Shown here piece after piece: positions 48,210 to 61,200 of a DNA stretch of 64,000 bases. Under the pieces are notes generated by a model, which was not told the origin of the DNA, made no database searches, and was given only the letters and a program-made list of their open reading frames with translations. Both the position numbers and the translations under genes were made by a program. Position 1 is the first letter of the stretch; each line of letters begins with the position of its first letter. Origin of the DNA: Rostratula benghalensis (taxonomy: Eukaryota > Chordata > Aves > Charadriiformes > Rostratulidae); assembly GCA_013399305.1 (NCBI GenBank), contig VXAI01000245.1, positions 523,534 through 587,533 on the forward strand, given 5' to 3'.

Positions 48210-50445
48210 TAATGTGAATTTCCAGCCAGTAAATGTTGTTACAACAGCACCAGATGAGTGGAGTACACAAGAAATCTAGTGAGATGTGCAGTCCGGTGTG
48301 ACCGCATGCAGGGATGTTTCCTGCTTTCAGTCTGGAGCTGAAGTGTGTGGTTCAGGTTGCAGAATGGTCCCTAGTGCAGAAGCAGCCCCTACGGAGGGAC
48401 ATGGTGCTGCCGTGCTTCCTGCAGTCCTTCAAGGGCTCCAGGATGGCTGGGAAAAGCCCTACAGCAGGAGATCACCTGAGTCTGGGGGTAACCAGCAGAA
48501 ATTTCATTATGCAGTTTTCAGTGCTGATGCAGGAAAGCATTTCAGTAGCTTCTCCGCTCGTCTACAGTATTTGGGCAGGATTTAATTCTCATCCCTCAGG
48601 TGCTTCAGAATGCCCTACATATGCAATCAAATTTTTTGAGCTTTACTGGGAGAGAAGATTGGATTAGCAGCTAAACAAGCCAGACCAGGTTATACATTTC
48701 TGTGCAGTTTTATTTTCTTTCCTACCACTGCAGGGATACCTGTAAGGCAGCGGATATATATGAACAGCAGCCGTACAGGGAGATCTTGTTATTATGACTA
48801 CAAATTTGTGTAAACATTTTTATGTGACATCTGATAAAGGAGTCAAAGGTGAAAGGCACACACAGAGCTTGTCTTTCCTTCTGACAGGACAGTCAGGAAA
48901 CAGCATTTTTCTGAGCTTCCCAGCTGTTCATCAATGCTGAATTACCGCTTGCTTCCATTTAGCCCAGCTTCAGCTGGTCTGAATATATTCTATTTACAAG
49001 TGCCCTGAGATTAGTTCAAGCTGCTCCAGACTTCAGGGTGCTGACGTTGGAGGAGATAAACAGAAGTAATTTGCTGATTCACCACAACAATTCTCATAAA
49101 ATATGAGTCAGGATTTTCTTCTTTCATGTAACGATGAAATTAGGTTAGCACGCTTTGCTGAGCTCTTAGCTCTACTATGTGTGTTCCCAGTAGCATCTAA
49201 ATGTTCCTGCGGTATATTTTTGGAAGTATAACCAGATTTCTGAGGCCACATCTTCTCCTGTTTCCCTGTCTGGAATTAGAAATCTGTTCTTTACTCCACT
49301 ATGTAGTCATGACACCAAGTGGATTTCCTGCAGCTCTCACCTGTTGGACTATGAAACTTCCATTTAAATTCTGTGCTTATGTGGACTTCTCCAAAATGGG
49401 ACAGCTGGAGCACAGTTAGCTGAATGTCCCAGAATCTGCATTCAAATTACAGAGTGGGAAGACACCTTTGCCTCAGATTGCTGCTTCATCTTGGAGCAGG
49501 GTCTTCTTCACATCCCATGTGCAGGTGGGACCTTGCACATGAATTAACCCTTCAACCGGTCTCACGGTGTGCCTGCTGCTGCGTCAGCAAACCTTCCTCT
49601 CCTGAGGATTCTGACAGTGCCTTTCTGTTTTCCCACACTGAAAGGAGCCATTTCAGACTGAAGTAGTTACCGTAGAAGATGACATCAGCATTTAAATAGA
49701 TTTCCTGAGGAAATGTTTTAATGGCCATTTTTATAGCTTATTTTGCGCTTTTTAACTTTTTCCTCTCTGGCCAAAGGTCAAGAAATTGTTCCATACAGAC
49801 CAGAGCTTGAGCATCAGTACAGGAAAAGAGCTAATTCTGACTACTCTCATGATTTTGATTGTTTTGATTTGTTTTCATTCTGAGCGCCAATGGCAGAAGA
49901 AAAAGTGAATAGCATTCTGTCTTCAGAGAGACCTTTTTGGATGAATGAAAGCATTCTCCACTTCCAGGTTGAGGCAATAAATAAACATAACAGGTCTCTT
50001 CACATTTAAGAGTGAAACTACATAAAAGCTCTGACCTCTGCAGACTTCCCTCCTTCCACTCCCTTTAAGAGAAATTTGCACATCAAGTAGTACTCAGTAC
50101 TTTTGCTCAGTAAGATCCCATTATCCCTCTGAGGCTACTAAAAGGAAAAAAAAAAATGCAGAGAGTAGAAATAACTCCCAAAATCTGGCCGTGCTTTCAA
50201 CGCAAGGTGCCGGGTGATGAGAGGAAGAGCTTACAGTGCTCTGACAGTCGTGTGTACAGTCTGCTACCCTCACCCTGGCAGGCTGGAAAGGAAAATTTCT
50301 TATGGTTGCGTTTCTCTTTGTGTGCAAAAGTGAATGCCCATTTAACCTGGAAAGTGCACTTTCCCCACCCCATGTTGTCTCAGAAGCACACACTTAAAAT
50401 TAAGGCCAGGGGGATTTACTTTTTTTTTTTATCACATGATAAAAT
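48210..50445. other. Intergenic region, no gene seen
   Basis: No recognisable exon, RNA gene or transposable element is present. Short frames at 48286-48667 and 49201-49666 have no motif. A T-run lies just left of the next CR1. Confidence 0.5.
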
Positions 50446-50784
50446 CAAGAATGGGTTGGGTTGGAAGGGACTGTAAAGATCATCCAGTTCCAACCCCCTT
50501 GCCCTGGGCAGGGACACCTCCCACCAGACCAGGTTGCTCAAAGCCCCCTCCAGCCTGGCCTTGAACCCCTCCAGGGATGGGGCAGCCAGAGCTTCTCTGG
50601 GCAACCTGGGCCAGGGTCTCACCGCTCTCACAGGAAAGAATTTCTTTCTGGTATCTAATCTAAATCTCTCCTCTTTCAGTTTAAAACCATTACCACTCAT
50701 CCTATCACTACACTACCTTCTAAAGGGTCCCTCCCCATCTCTCCTGTAGGCCCCCTTTCAGGTACTGGGAGGCTGTTATAAAGG
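50446..50784 (-). mobile_element. CR1 LINE fragment (3' end, about 340 bp)
   Basis: A reversed CR1: 'gggttgggttggaagggact', 'agatcatccagttccaaccc', 'gaccaggttgctcaaagccc', 'cagccagagcttctctgggc' and a final 'ggtactgggaggctgttata'. It is well preserved and matches the copy at 35540-35735 in opposite orientation. Confidence 0.94.
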
Positions 50785-53619
50785 ATGATTTCCTTTGAGA
50801 CATGCACAATTCATGACATGAAATTCTGGAGTTTTGAAGGAAAACGTAGTCCATAGTCCCACGATGGAATTTTCCAAAGGTAAAGACGATTTTCTTCCAC
50901 CTCGTTGAACTGCAGAGCAGAGAGCTAAATGCACAAGATATCTCAGGTCTAAAATACACGTGAGAATTGGGGAAGTGTAGATCAGGATCTGACCTTTACA
51001 GTTTCAGGCTTGGTAATCTTCAGCATTTTGCAAGTGCCTTTATTGCTATCACAGTTTGAACTTCTTCTGCACATCGAAATCCCTGTGAAATCCAGAAGTA
51101 GGGCTGGACCCCACCACTGCAGCTGAGGATTTAGATGCTGTTATTCTAGCAAAATGTGACCTTGCATTAGGTTATCCTCTACATGCTATGGACCTTGAGC
51201 TTTGCATTCATAAAATACGATAAAGGGCACAGTTCCAAGCCTCCGTGAAAAATTGGCTGGGCTTCTAAAATTTTATTCAGCAAGAAATCAGTGCTGTGCG
51301 TCACTGGTCAAAAGATGACTAAGCTCTGGTTATAAATGATATAAATGATAAGGATTTACAGCCAGATTATCCCACTTTTTATTCCTATCAAGTACTACCT
51401 TATTCCTTAACTAATGAATTAGAGATAAGCGAATCTTTAAACTAGGTGTTTGCTCAAAAGCTTTGCTGACGAGAAATGTATTTATGTGTATGTTAAGTGC
51501 TTTCTTGAATTAGGGCCAAAGCAGGAGGAGGCAGCAGGAGTCCAGCCTTTAAAGAGCATTTCTTGTACATCACATTGGCAGAGGAGACCTGGCTTCTGAA
51601 GTTACCTTTAAAATCCTCATTTCCAAAACAAACAAAGTGCTCTGGGTGAAATCATGGCTTTACTCAGCTCAGTAGCAAAAGCCCCAGTGACCTCAGTGAC
51701 CCCAGGATGTCATCATAGAGACGTCCTTCTCCTCCATTCCCTCCCCTGCCACTTTTCAACTGGTCGAAAAATATATTGCTGCCAGCCCTGTGCTCATGTC
51801 CCTGGCTGTCCAGTGGCCGTTTGAAGCAGCCTGGTGACATCACGATGGCACAGATTTACATCCGCCTCCCCGAAAATGCGCAAAGAGGCAAAGGCACCAT
51901 TCCAAGAATATCCAGCTCTCCCTGCCTGACATTAAATTAGGTTTATCAGCCACCGCACATAAGCTTTTCTCTGTATATTAAACACTATTGCCTTCCCCCA
52001 CTGTGCCATGGTGCTGGCAATTACCTACTGATATAGACTGAAAAAAACCCAGAAAGATACATGGCTTTTACTTAGTAATTCACTGTTTTCAAAGTGCAGT
52101 AGGGCCATTAACTAATTAATTTGCCCCATTAATCACTTGCTAGCTACATACAATGGTTGGGCAGAGCTGTGGGCTTTCATCCTGGCACAGGGCAAGTGTG
52201 CGCCCTCCCGTCCCGTTCATCCCTCCGGCAGCGTGTGGCTTGTTCAGGGCCACTGGCCTCCGGCTTGGCTGCAGTGGCCCAGAAACAGACAGCTGGAAAA
52301 TACTGAGAATTGGTTGGTGTTTAAAGTTTATGAGTGTTTCAGAAGTTACAAAAATCTTGTAACTTTTTTTTTTTCCCCCCTTTGGATAACTAGGAATCTA
52401 CGCTGATCTAATAATAAATGCTAAGTAATAAAAAAAAATAATAAACTAAGATGATAATATCAACTCCTTTAAATTTAAATACTTTTGACAAGTAGGAATA
52501 TAAACTATTATAAACTAGCTTGGTGTCTGATATAAAATGAAGTTGGCTCATGAGCAGGATTCTTTAATTACAAAGTGCTTTGTGATTACTGCCAATTGCT
52601 TTAGCACAGTCAGAGAACTGTTCTCAAGAGGAAAGGGACATTGAAGCTGTTTTCAAGGGCCCTAAAGAATAACAGCTGCTTTGGGGATTTTTTATATTTA
52701 AAAAGGGTCTTATTTCATTGCTGCAGGTTCTTTTGAGATATAAGGTTAAAATCTTGCTTTGGGGTGATACCCGAGAGCCAGCCTAGAAGTGTCTGACTGT
52801 AAGAGTCTAGCTGTTAAAGTACAAAGTTAAAGTACAAACACAGCTATTTAAGGTTATTATATATATTTGCCCATGATAAAATGCAGCTTAAAATATTTCA
52901 TAACCATTTTTTGCCAAGTTATGCTCATTGTTATGAGTCACCATAGTACTAGATCTGCACTTTTTCTATTTTTTCAGAAAAAAATCACGGCTTACCCACT
53001 TGGCATAGTCTCTCAGAACAGTAAATTATCTCCCATCTTAGTTCTGAGTAGTGGCAAAAAGCAAACTTAGACACTGCACAAAAGCAAACGTGAGGAATTT
53101 AGTATGACAGGAGAATGGAAATCACCAAAATAAGGTACAAATGCCATAAGCTCATCCCATGCAGGGTTTTAGCCCATCCAGCCAGTTAAGTAATCGATCA
53201 AGGATAATGAAGTTTAGAAAACTACAGCTGGAAAGCCTGGGTTTCTAAATCTGCTGTTTAAAAGTAGAACCGAGCCAGTGACATCGTGTATTGCGCATAA
53301 AGGAGGGTATGGAATGGGTGTAGAGAGCCTGTCTCCTGGCAAAGCCATGGCGGAGGGAGATCCTGGTCCCACAGCTGGAGACCACGCGGCGGCCGATCAC
53401 CCCTGCACTGTAGGAAGGCAGAATTCGGAGATTTGAGTGACCAAACTGCAGGTGCTGGTGCTCACAGCACTGATTTCTTGCCTGAGCTTAGCGAAATCAT
53501 CTTAATCCTTCTATTTGCATCCCTGAACTTCAGATTTCCAACTGCTGTGCATATGTATTGCAGATATATGTATAGGGGGGTGTGTGTGTGTTTCCAAACA
53601 CAAATGCAAGCTGGGCAGA
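50785..53619. other. Intergenic region, no gene seen
   Basis: This is AT-rich sequence with short A- and T-runs near 52364-52377 and 52429-52437 and a small direct repeat (gttaaagtacaaa, twice) near 52813-52838. A GC-richer patch lies at 53340-53410. No exon is recognised. Confidence 0.5.
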
Positions 53620-54222
53620 GGATGGATTGAGAGCAGCCCCAAGGAGAGGGACTTCGGGATTTTGGTGGAAGAGGAGCTCAACGTGACCTGGTGATGTGTG
53701 CTGGCAGCCCAGAAAGCCAACCGCAACCTGGGCTGCATTAAAAGAAGTAGAAGCGTAGCCAGCAGGGCGAGGGAGGTGATTCTGCCCTTCTGCTTTGCCC
53801 TGGGGAGATCCCACCCGGAGTACCGTGTCCAGCTCCAACAAAAGAAGGACATGAACCTGTTTGAATGAGTCCAGAAGAAGCCGTGAGGATGCTCAGAGGG
53901 ATGGAGCCCCTCTGCCGTGAGGACAGGCTGAGAGTTGGGCTTGTTCAGCCTGGAGAAGGCTCTGGGGAGACCTTAGAGCAGCCTTCCAGTATCTGAAGGG
54001 AGCTACAGGAGAGGTGGGGAGAGACTTTTTACAAGGGCTTGTAGTGATAGGAAAAAGGGTAGGGGGCTCAAACTGAAGGAGGGGAGATTTAGATTAATTG
54101 GGAAGAACTTCTTTGGTGTGAGGGTGGTGAGACCCTGGGGCCCAGGTTGTCCAAAGAAGCTGTGGCTGCCCAATCCCTGGCGGGGTTCAAGACCAGGTTG
54201 GACAGGGCTTGGAGCACCATCA
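53620..54222 (+). mobile_element. CR1 LINE fragment lacking its 3' terminus (about 600 bp)
   Basis: This is the longest CR1 piece here, in forward orientation. It passes 'gggcttgttcagcctggaga', 'atctgaagggagctacagga', 'aagaacttctttggtgtgag' and 'gaagctgtggctgcccaatc', then stops at 'ggacagggcttggagca'. The usual last 100 or so bases, with the 'ggaaggtccct' module and the octamer tail, are missing. Several reading frames are interrupted, so it is inactive. Confidence 0.92.
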
Positions 54223-54439
54223 CCAGCTTTTCATGCAGGAAGGATCTTGAAACCAGAGAAGTTCTGAAGTTTTGCTCTGCCCTCGTTTGGTTTTAACAAG
54301 CCGAGAAGTGGAGTGACTGGAGGCTGAAACCAACTGCAACCAGGATCTTTCTTCCCTGGGTGCTGGGTTGATGGGACCTCTGATGCTCGGGAGTGAAAGG
54401 GACAAGCCGAAGTGTCCCCATGTGCTCAGGTTTAACGCT

Positions 54440-54597
54440 TAAACACAACTCCGTTTGCGTCTCGGGCCTTCCTGGCCCCGGCCGAGCCTCGCTCCCCGCA
54501 GCCTCGGCCCTCGCTGCTGGTGGAGGCCTTGATGCAGCGGGGAAGGGGCGAAGGCAGGGGGTCCCGGTGTCGCCGTGGCGGGAGCGGGGGTACGTGT
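54440..54597. promoter_or_regulatory. GC- and CpG-rich block truncated by the assembly gap
   Basis: The base composition rises sharply from about 54440 and stays GC-rich with many CpGs up to the first N at 54598. Sequence right of the gap (from 55296) is of ordinary composition. It may be the edge of a CpG island or a GC-rich minisatellite. No exon can be called. Confidence 0.4.
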
Positions 54598-55295
54598 NNN
54601 NNNNNNNNNNNNNNNNNNNNNNNNNNNNNNNNNNNNNNNNNNNNNNNNNNNNNNNNNNNNNNNNNNNNNNNNNNNNNNNNNNNNNNNNNNNNNNNNNNNN
54701 NNNNNNNNNNNNNNNNNNNNNNNNNNNNNNNNNNNNNNNNNNNNNNNNNNNNNNNNNNNNNNNNNNNNNNNNNNNNNNNNNNNNNNNNNNNNNNNNNNNN
54801 NNNNNNNNNNNNNNNNNNNNNNNNNNNNNNNNNNNNNNNNNNNNNNNNNNNNNNNNNNNNNNNNNNNNNNNNNNNNNNNNNNNNNNNNNNNNNNNNNNNN
54901 NNNNNNNNNNNNNNNNNNNNNNNNNNNNNNNNNNNNNNNNNNNNNNNNNNNNNNNNNNNNNNNNNNNNNNNNNNNNNNNNNNNNNNNNNNNNNNNNNNNN
55001 NNNNNNNNNNNNNNNNNNNNNNNNNNNNNNNNNNNNNNNNNNNNNNNNNNNNNNNNNNNNNNNNNNNNNNNNNNNNNNNNNNNNNNNNNNNNNNNNNNNN
55101 NNNNNNNNNNNNNNNNNNNNNNNNNNNNNNNNNNNNNNNNNNNNNNNNNNNNNNNNNNNNNNNNNNNNNNNNNNNNNNNNNNNNNNNNNNNNNNNNNNNN
55201 NNNNNNNNNNNNNNNNNNNNNNNNNNNNNNNNNNNNNNNNNNNNNNNNNNNNNNNNNNNNNNNNNNNNNNNNNNNNNNNNNNNNNNNNNNNNNNN
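54598..55295. other. Assembly gap (698 N)
   Basis: There are 698 undetermined bases, entered from GC-rich sequence on the left. Long frames that appear to cross it on both strands are artefacts of the Ns. Confidence 0.99.
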
Positions 55296-58200
55296 GGGTG
55301 GGAGGGTGATGTATATGTGTGTTTCTCCTTGCACGCGAGCTCTGTCTTACTACAGACATACATTTGCATGAATCCTGAAAACTTCTTGAATTTGGGGGCA
55401 AGACCTTCCTCCCCCAATTATTAGTAGAAGTAGGAGAAGGAGGGTACCCATTGGCTTGCTGCCCAGTTAGATGCTGGAAGCTCTATCATCTCGTCTCATC
55501 AAAGTAGTCCTTGGTACCTTTGGCCTTTCTTAGGTGTTGAGAAAGGGTCGCCCCTTGATCCCCAGGGAGGTCAGAGCCCACCAGTCACGCTCAGCCGGCT
55601 GGGATTCTGCATCCTTAAACTATTTGGAAGTGCTCTTCAGATAAGCATGCCTGCCTGCAAAGCAAAACTGGTTCCCAGCAGCTCCGGGGCCAGTGTCTTC
55701 CCAGCCAGGGAATCGCTTTCCTGTGCTCACTGCCTTCTCCCATCCACCAGCATGTGTCTTTGGTTAAGCCACTGCAGATTTTTAACCCTATTTACTATTC
55801 CATCGAAAAGAGCAAGGTTGGCAACGTAGAGATGCACATTCCACGTGCTGCATTAACAATAATAGGTTGTTCATGGCTCCCATAAAAAGCAACAAGGTAG
55901 GTATGAATAATGATGTGGATCACCATGAAAGGCCAAGAAATGAATCATAAATGAGAGTGAATTGAGATTAGGGGCTCTCCCACACTTCATTCTCTTGTGT
56001 CCTCCGTTAATTATAGAGTCAGATGTGACTTGTGTATGTCCCATCCAGAAACGTAAAAAACATCCCCTTGTCCTTTCAATCCTCTGGTGTGCCGTGGCTA
56101 CAGTGTCCAGGAGTGAGGAATAATTGCTTGATGCGTGGAGGCGAGAATAGCAGAGCCTGGATTTTACTTTCTACTCCTTTATATCTTAGCTCTCATGCCT
56201 TGCCACAGCTTAGTTTAAAGAGAACAGTAGTAATTCCTTTAATTTGCTGTTGCAGCCGACCTTTCGCCTCTGGCAGTGTTGCTTGCACACCATCCCTGCT
56301 CAGCTATGCATTAGAGGCATAACTTTACAGTAAATTTAGTTTTGTTGCCTCATTAGGCATCAGACACACAGCACTGTAGTAAGGACTATGTGCTCCGTAA
56401 TGATGCAGCTGCCAGAAAGAGAGACGTCTAATGTCGACCCTTGTGTGCAAAGGCCTGAACTTAAAATTCCTGCCCTGGAGAGCGTATCAACAAATCCTGC
56501 TCAAGTTCAGAAGTAACTGCTGACGCAGTAGGCTCTGATAATTTATGAATTCGCTATAAATCAGGGAGAGATAAGTGGACCAAGTTCCTTGAGAGATCAC
56601 ATTGAAATCACACTGAGATTGAGTTGTTCTGGAGCATAAAATAAGCAGCATTTAGGCTGGAGTGGAAATTCATTCATTAACTAACACTGCTTGAGGGAAT
56701 GAAATTCTGCCCTTATTTTCAAAAATACTCCTAATCCAGATTGGTTTCATGACCTTCCTAGTTCTGGGCTCTGACGATCAGACTCCATCCTCAGCCGTAG
56801 CTCTGGAACTCCTGAATCAAAGCTCCCCACCTCCAGGACAGGTTTGGTCTGTGGACCAGGGCTTGGCCATACCCAAGGGGTGAAAATGTTGGTAGCTTGT
56901 TCTCTGCTTTGCCTCTTTTATTCCTGTTGAACACCCCTTGGTGGGTAACCCTGAGGTTATTGACAGTGTTTGTTGAGTTCCCTGTAGCTTGATAGCCAAC
57001 ATCTACAGATGGGAATGGTATTTGTCTTATGGATGTACATTTTTAATGCCCAGTGGTTTTAATGGCACAAGCTGAAGCCCAAGGCACAGTTACAAGATTT
57101 GTAGACAAATTCCAATTCAAATTTTGCTATCAAACTATAGGTACCATGGAGTGAGGGATGGTTTAGTGGGACTGCACAGAGCAGAATTGAGCTCAGAATT
57201 TATTGTCCTGCTGTCAGATGGTCAGTCCTGCACATACTGGGGCAGTTCTGTGCAATTTCTAGTGTGAGAACTAAGTTTGTGCCAATGGGTTTTAAACATT
57301 AAAAAGAAATGAATCCTTTGAGAGTTACAGTGTGGCTTTTCCCCTTTGCCACCATGATCTCCATGCAAAAACAATTAGTCAAAGCATCGGTACAGAATCT
57401 AAGATAGCACAGGGAATCGGCAACGTACCTGTTGTCTACTGCCATGCAGAGTTAGAGTGCAGTACGTAAGGAGAGAACAGAGATAGCTGTAAAATTTGAG
57501 CATAATATTGAGCACAGCTTCCATGTATGACAGAATTGCTCACAGATAAACCATCGTTTTGGGATTTTTTTTTCTAGCCAAGATATTTTTGTGGGTCTAA
57601 AGACTGTTTGTTTCAGAACACATTAACAAGAGAATGGTTTTTCCTCCTGAAAACTCTACGAACTGGTAGAGCAGATGTCAGTTTATGTCAACATCAGCTG
57701 ATTTTCTTCTCCATTACCCTTTCTGCTGTACCTCTGCTTATGTAGCAGGTCCTGTCTTCTTGACATCCAATGTCACATTGAATGTTTTTTCACGTTTGGT
57801 GATAGAAAGCTTGACTTAGTCTTTCTCAAAAGTTGGTGTCATCATCCACATGATGGTCATTATGCATTATTGAAAGTGATGGAAAAGTCACGAATACACA
57901 CATCTTTGCTGCAGGGCCTCAGCCTTTTTCTTTGGTTTGTCATTGCTTTATCTTGTCTCTGCATTTTGGTAATAGTGTCAACAGAGACATTTCATGCTGC
58001 CTTCACCACGAAAGAGCAGCAGTACCCTGGTCCTGCTGCTGCAGCCATAATCCTGTTTCCTGATGTAGTTTGAGTGGAGTTATGCAGCTTTTTACTTTAT
58101 CACAGAACCCTAGAAGACATTTCAGTTATCAAAAAGCCATTTTCTAAGGAAATCCTAGCTCTCACTGATGCAGAATTAAGAATAAACTCTTGTACAGCAC

Positions 58201-61200
58201 ATACTCTGAAGTTAATAAATAATTCATATATTTTTATCCCCTTATACAATTTAACTCATAAAACTGTGAAAATAGCATTAAAAGAAAATGCCACTACAGC
58301 ATTGTGTAGCCAGAGTATAAATTTCTAATATAAGTCTGGAAGTTAATACATAAAAATATGAGTTATATGTTAACATTTTAAACACAAATAGTACTATAAA
58401 CAAACTGTAGAAGACATAGTAATCTTTCAATAGGTTCCCAGCTTACCCTCTTATCAGTTCTGCGAGACACATTACCATGGAGGGTGCCAGCCAAGCCTGG
58501 TCCAGGAGGTTGTTTTCCAACTCAATTTAAACTTACCACTCGCTGCAGCAATCACAAAGAGCTTTTATTTGGAGGGATCCTAGACGGCTTAACAAATCAG
58601 CCTGGAGCCTGTGCCCAGAGTTCATGTCTTCTGCCATAAAATGAAAATACTTCTGGAGTGAAGCAGGATAATTGCTTAATGGCAAATACTTTTTATGAAA
58701 TATGCAGAGGGGAGCAGGAGCGATGTAGAGAGGGCTGTATGGAACACGAGTGTATTTGTCTTCAGCTTTCTGGCTTACCCCAAGGAAAACACTCTGCTGC
58801 TCTATGTACTATCAAAATCCACCCTTGGTACTTGAATGGCTCAGTACTGATTCAGAAGGAAGAAAAAAACCAAAACCAACAAACCCCAAAAGCCTTGCAT
58901 TGATTGAATGAGCTAAATGCAGCTCCCAGCAAGGCACAGCATTTTTTATGGTGTGTCATCAGTGAAAAAAAAAGAAATCCATTCAGTTTCCTGTGTGCTG
59001 TGTTGGAACCCTCTCAAAACGGACATGACTGCAAACCTGGCCCTTTATTCTGATGCTTTCACGACCAAGGCTATTCCACACAACAGGTTCTTGAAGACAT
59101 TTTGAAGACTTTTGAAACTCACTGGGTCTCCCTTGGCATAGATGACGGGAGGAAGACTCTGGGGAGTTTCTATAGGAGAGCCTTGACTTTGGAACACCCT
59201 CTATCCATTGAAAACAGCCCAGAATTAGGACTGTAATGGCACGCTGCATAGCTCATCCCTCTTCCTCTGACATTTCAAGAGGACAGATAATTATGAAGAT
59301 GGTTTATAGATGGAAAAGGAGGATTGTTTCATTCTTTACCTTGCTTGCTTTTGCTGCAGTTTAGTCATAATAATGAGAGTTTTTGATAAGTGAGCTTCGG
59401 ATTGAGTCACTGGTATCTCGAGTGAGTAAATAGATTTTGGTATTAGTCTGAGGAGCTGAGCAGAGCAATCATGCACTGCTCTTGGAATCTGGAAGGCAGA
59501 AAGGGGAGGCAAACATCTCTGGAGAGGATCCTTGGCTCTCATTCTTACCAAAGACTCAGGGCGATCACCTTGAAATGCCCTGGGTGAGATGAGGTGTCCG
59601 AGCAACTTCTACGCTTCACTGGAGCCCATGGGAGATGCAGCCACTCCATAGGTCCAAGGGTCAATATGCCTCATGGCGGGGCCTGGGGACACCAAAAAAC
59701 AGTGACCGACTGGGAACGTGTTCTCGAGCAGTGTTCGTGGCACAGCATGCCGGAGGGGGAAACCCAAGGTGCAGACCATGCGCTATCTCCTAGACCCTGC
59801 TGGTTCTCTTTGTCGTCTTTTGCTTGTTATGCACAGAGACACAGCAGTAAAAGACTTCAAAATGAGTTTGTTGGTGCATGTCATCACAATTCACATTTTA
59901 AATTCAGGAACAGGAAAATATTATCTTCAAGACATAAAGTATATGTTGACATGGTTGTTTTTATTTTTTGGTTTTCCTTCAGTTAGAACAATTCTGGGAA
60001 ACACAAGTACAGAATAATGAAATGATGCGCTTTTTCCTGTAACGATGGAGCCAACAAAAGGCAGCCATTGAGAATAGTGTCCCAACAGCCAAAGCACTTC
60101 ATCAGTCTCAGCTGCTGCTTCTATTAACATATTATATAATAATGGGTGATCTCAAAAAAAAAAAAATACAGGTGTCTCTCTCCTCCCCCCGGATATCACC
60201 AGGGGAAGTCATTAATTCTACTCTAGTGTTATTCTATTCCATCAGGATGATATATCCATTAATGGATACCATCTATCCATTGAACCTTGGACCTTCACGC
60301 AGCAAGAAATAACAATAGTTCATTGCAAAAAAGACTAAATGATGTGGGTTTTTTTTTTAAGTAACTGATTATATACTTGTCTGACTTGTCCTTCAAGAGG
60401 CCAGACTCCACATGCTGATTCTCTTTTATCTAAGTAGCCCAGAACCTCTTTTCCTTGCCATTGAAGACGTATCTGGCTTCTCACTCTCAGGCTAACCAGA
60501 GCTCAGGCCTTGCTAGACTTAATCCTTTATTCCCAGCTGCAAACATGAGCCATCGCTGCATGGATTTGGGGAGCAAGTCAGGGAACATGCACTCATTCAA
60601 TTAGTACCTTATGAGTTGGAAAGCAAATGAAAGCTGCAGACAGGCCCTGGCACAGCAGGGCACAGATTGAGGAAACAAAGTACTGGGTTTCTGGCAACAG
60701 TAAAAACAGTATATTCAGTGATAAAAATCTGACTGCTGTAACATGGGGGGAAAAAATCCACAATGTTCTTAACAAAATGTAGAATACATTCCATACCTCC
60801 TTGGTCTATTATTTCAGGTTTTCCTGCAGATTATGCATATGTTTACACTCAGGTCGTACTTGCAAAGTTATCTTTACTCAGAAGCATATGTACTTTCAGT
60901 ATAAAAGTTGAAATTGTGGAGCATAACTATGCACCAAGGAGTAATTCACACATATATCACATCACAATGGACAGTACCTTTCTTGGGCTAGATTAAGGAA
61001 CCTTTGTAGGTGTTACAAACTTTGTGGAATGCGATGCTGGAATGGAATGAAGGTCTTTGAAGGAAGGCCTAAAAAAGACTACCTAGCTGCCAGCAGAACT
61101 CTGAAATGAGAAACAAGTATTTTAAAAAATGTAAAAGTTGTAATTCCTGCGTAGCCAATCAAAGGGCCATTCGGTGCATGGAAATTCCAGCAACAGCCTG

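Noticed and set aside
53511..53852. Two overlapping - strand frames of 103-113 codons
   Set aside because: They lie mostly antisense to a CR1 copy.
54293..55424. Long open frames of 244-374 codons on both strands
   Set aside because: They exist only because 698 Ns are read as open; the sequenced ends show no family resemblance.
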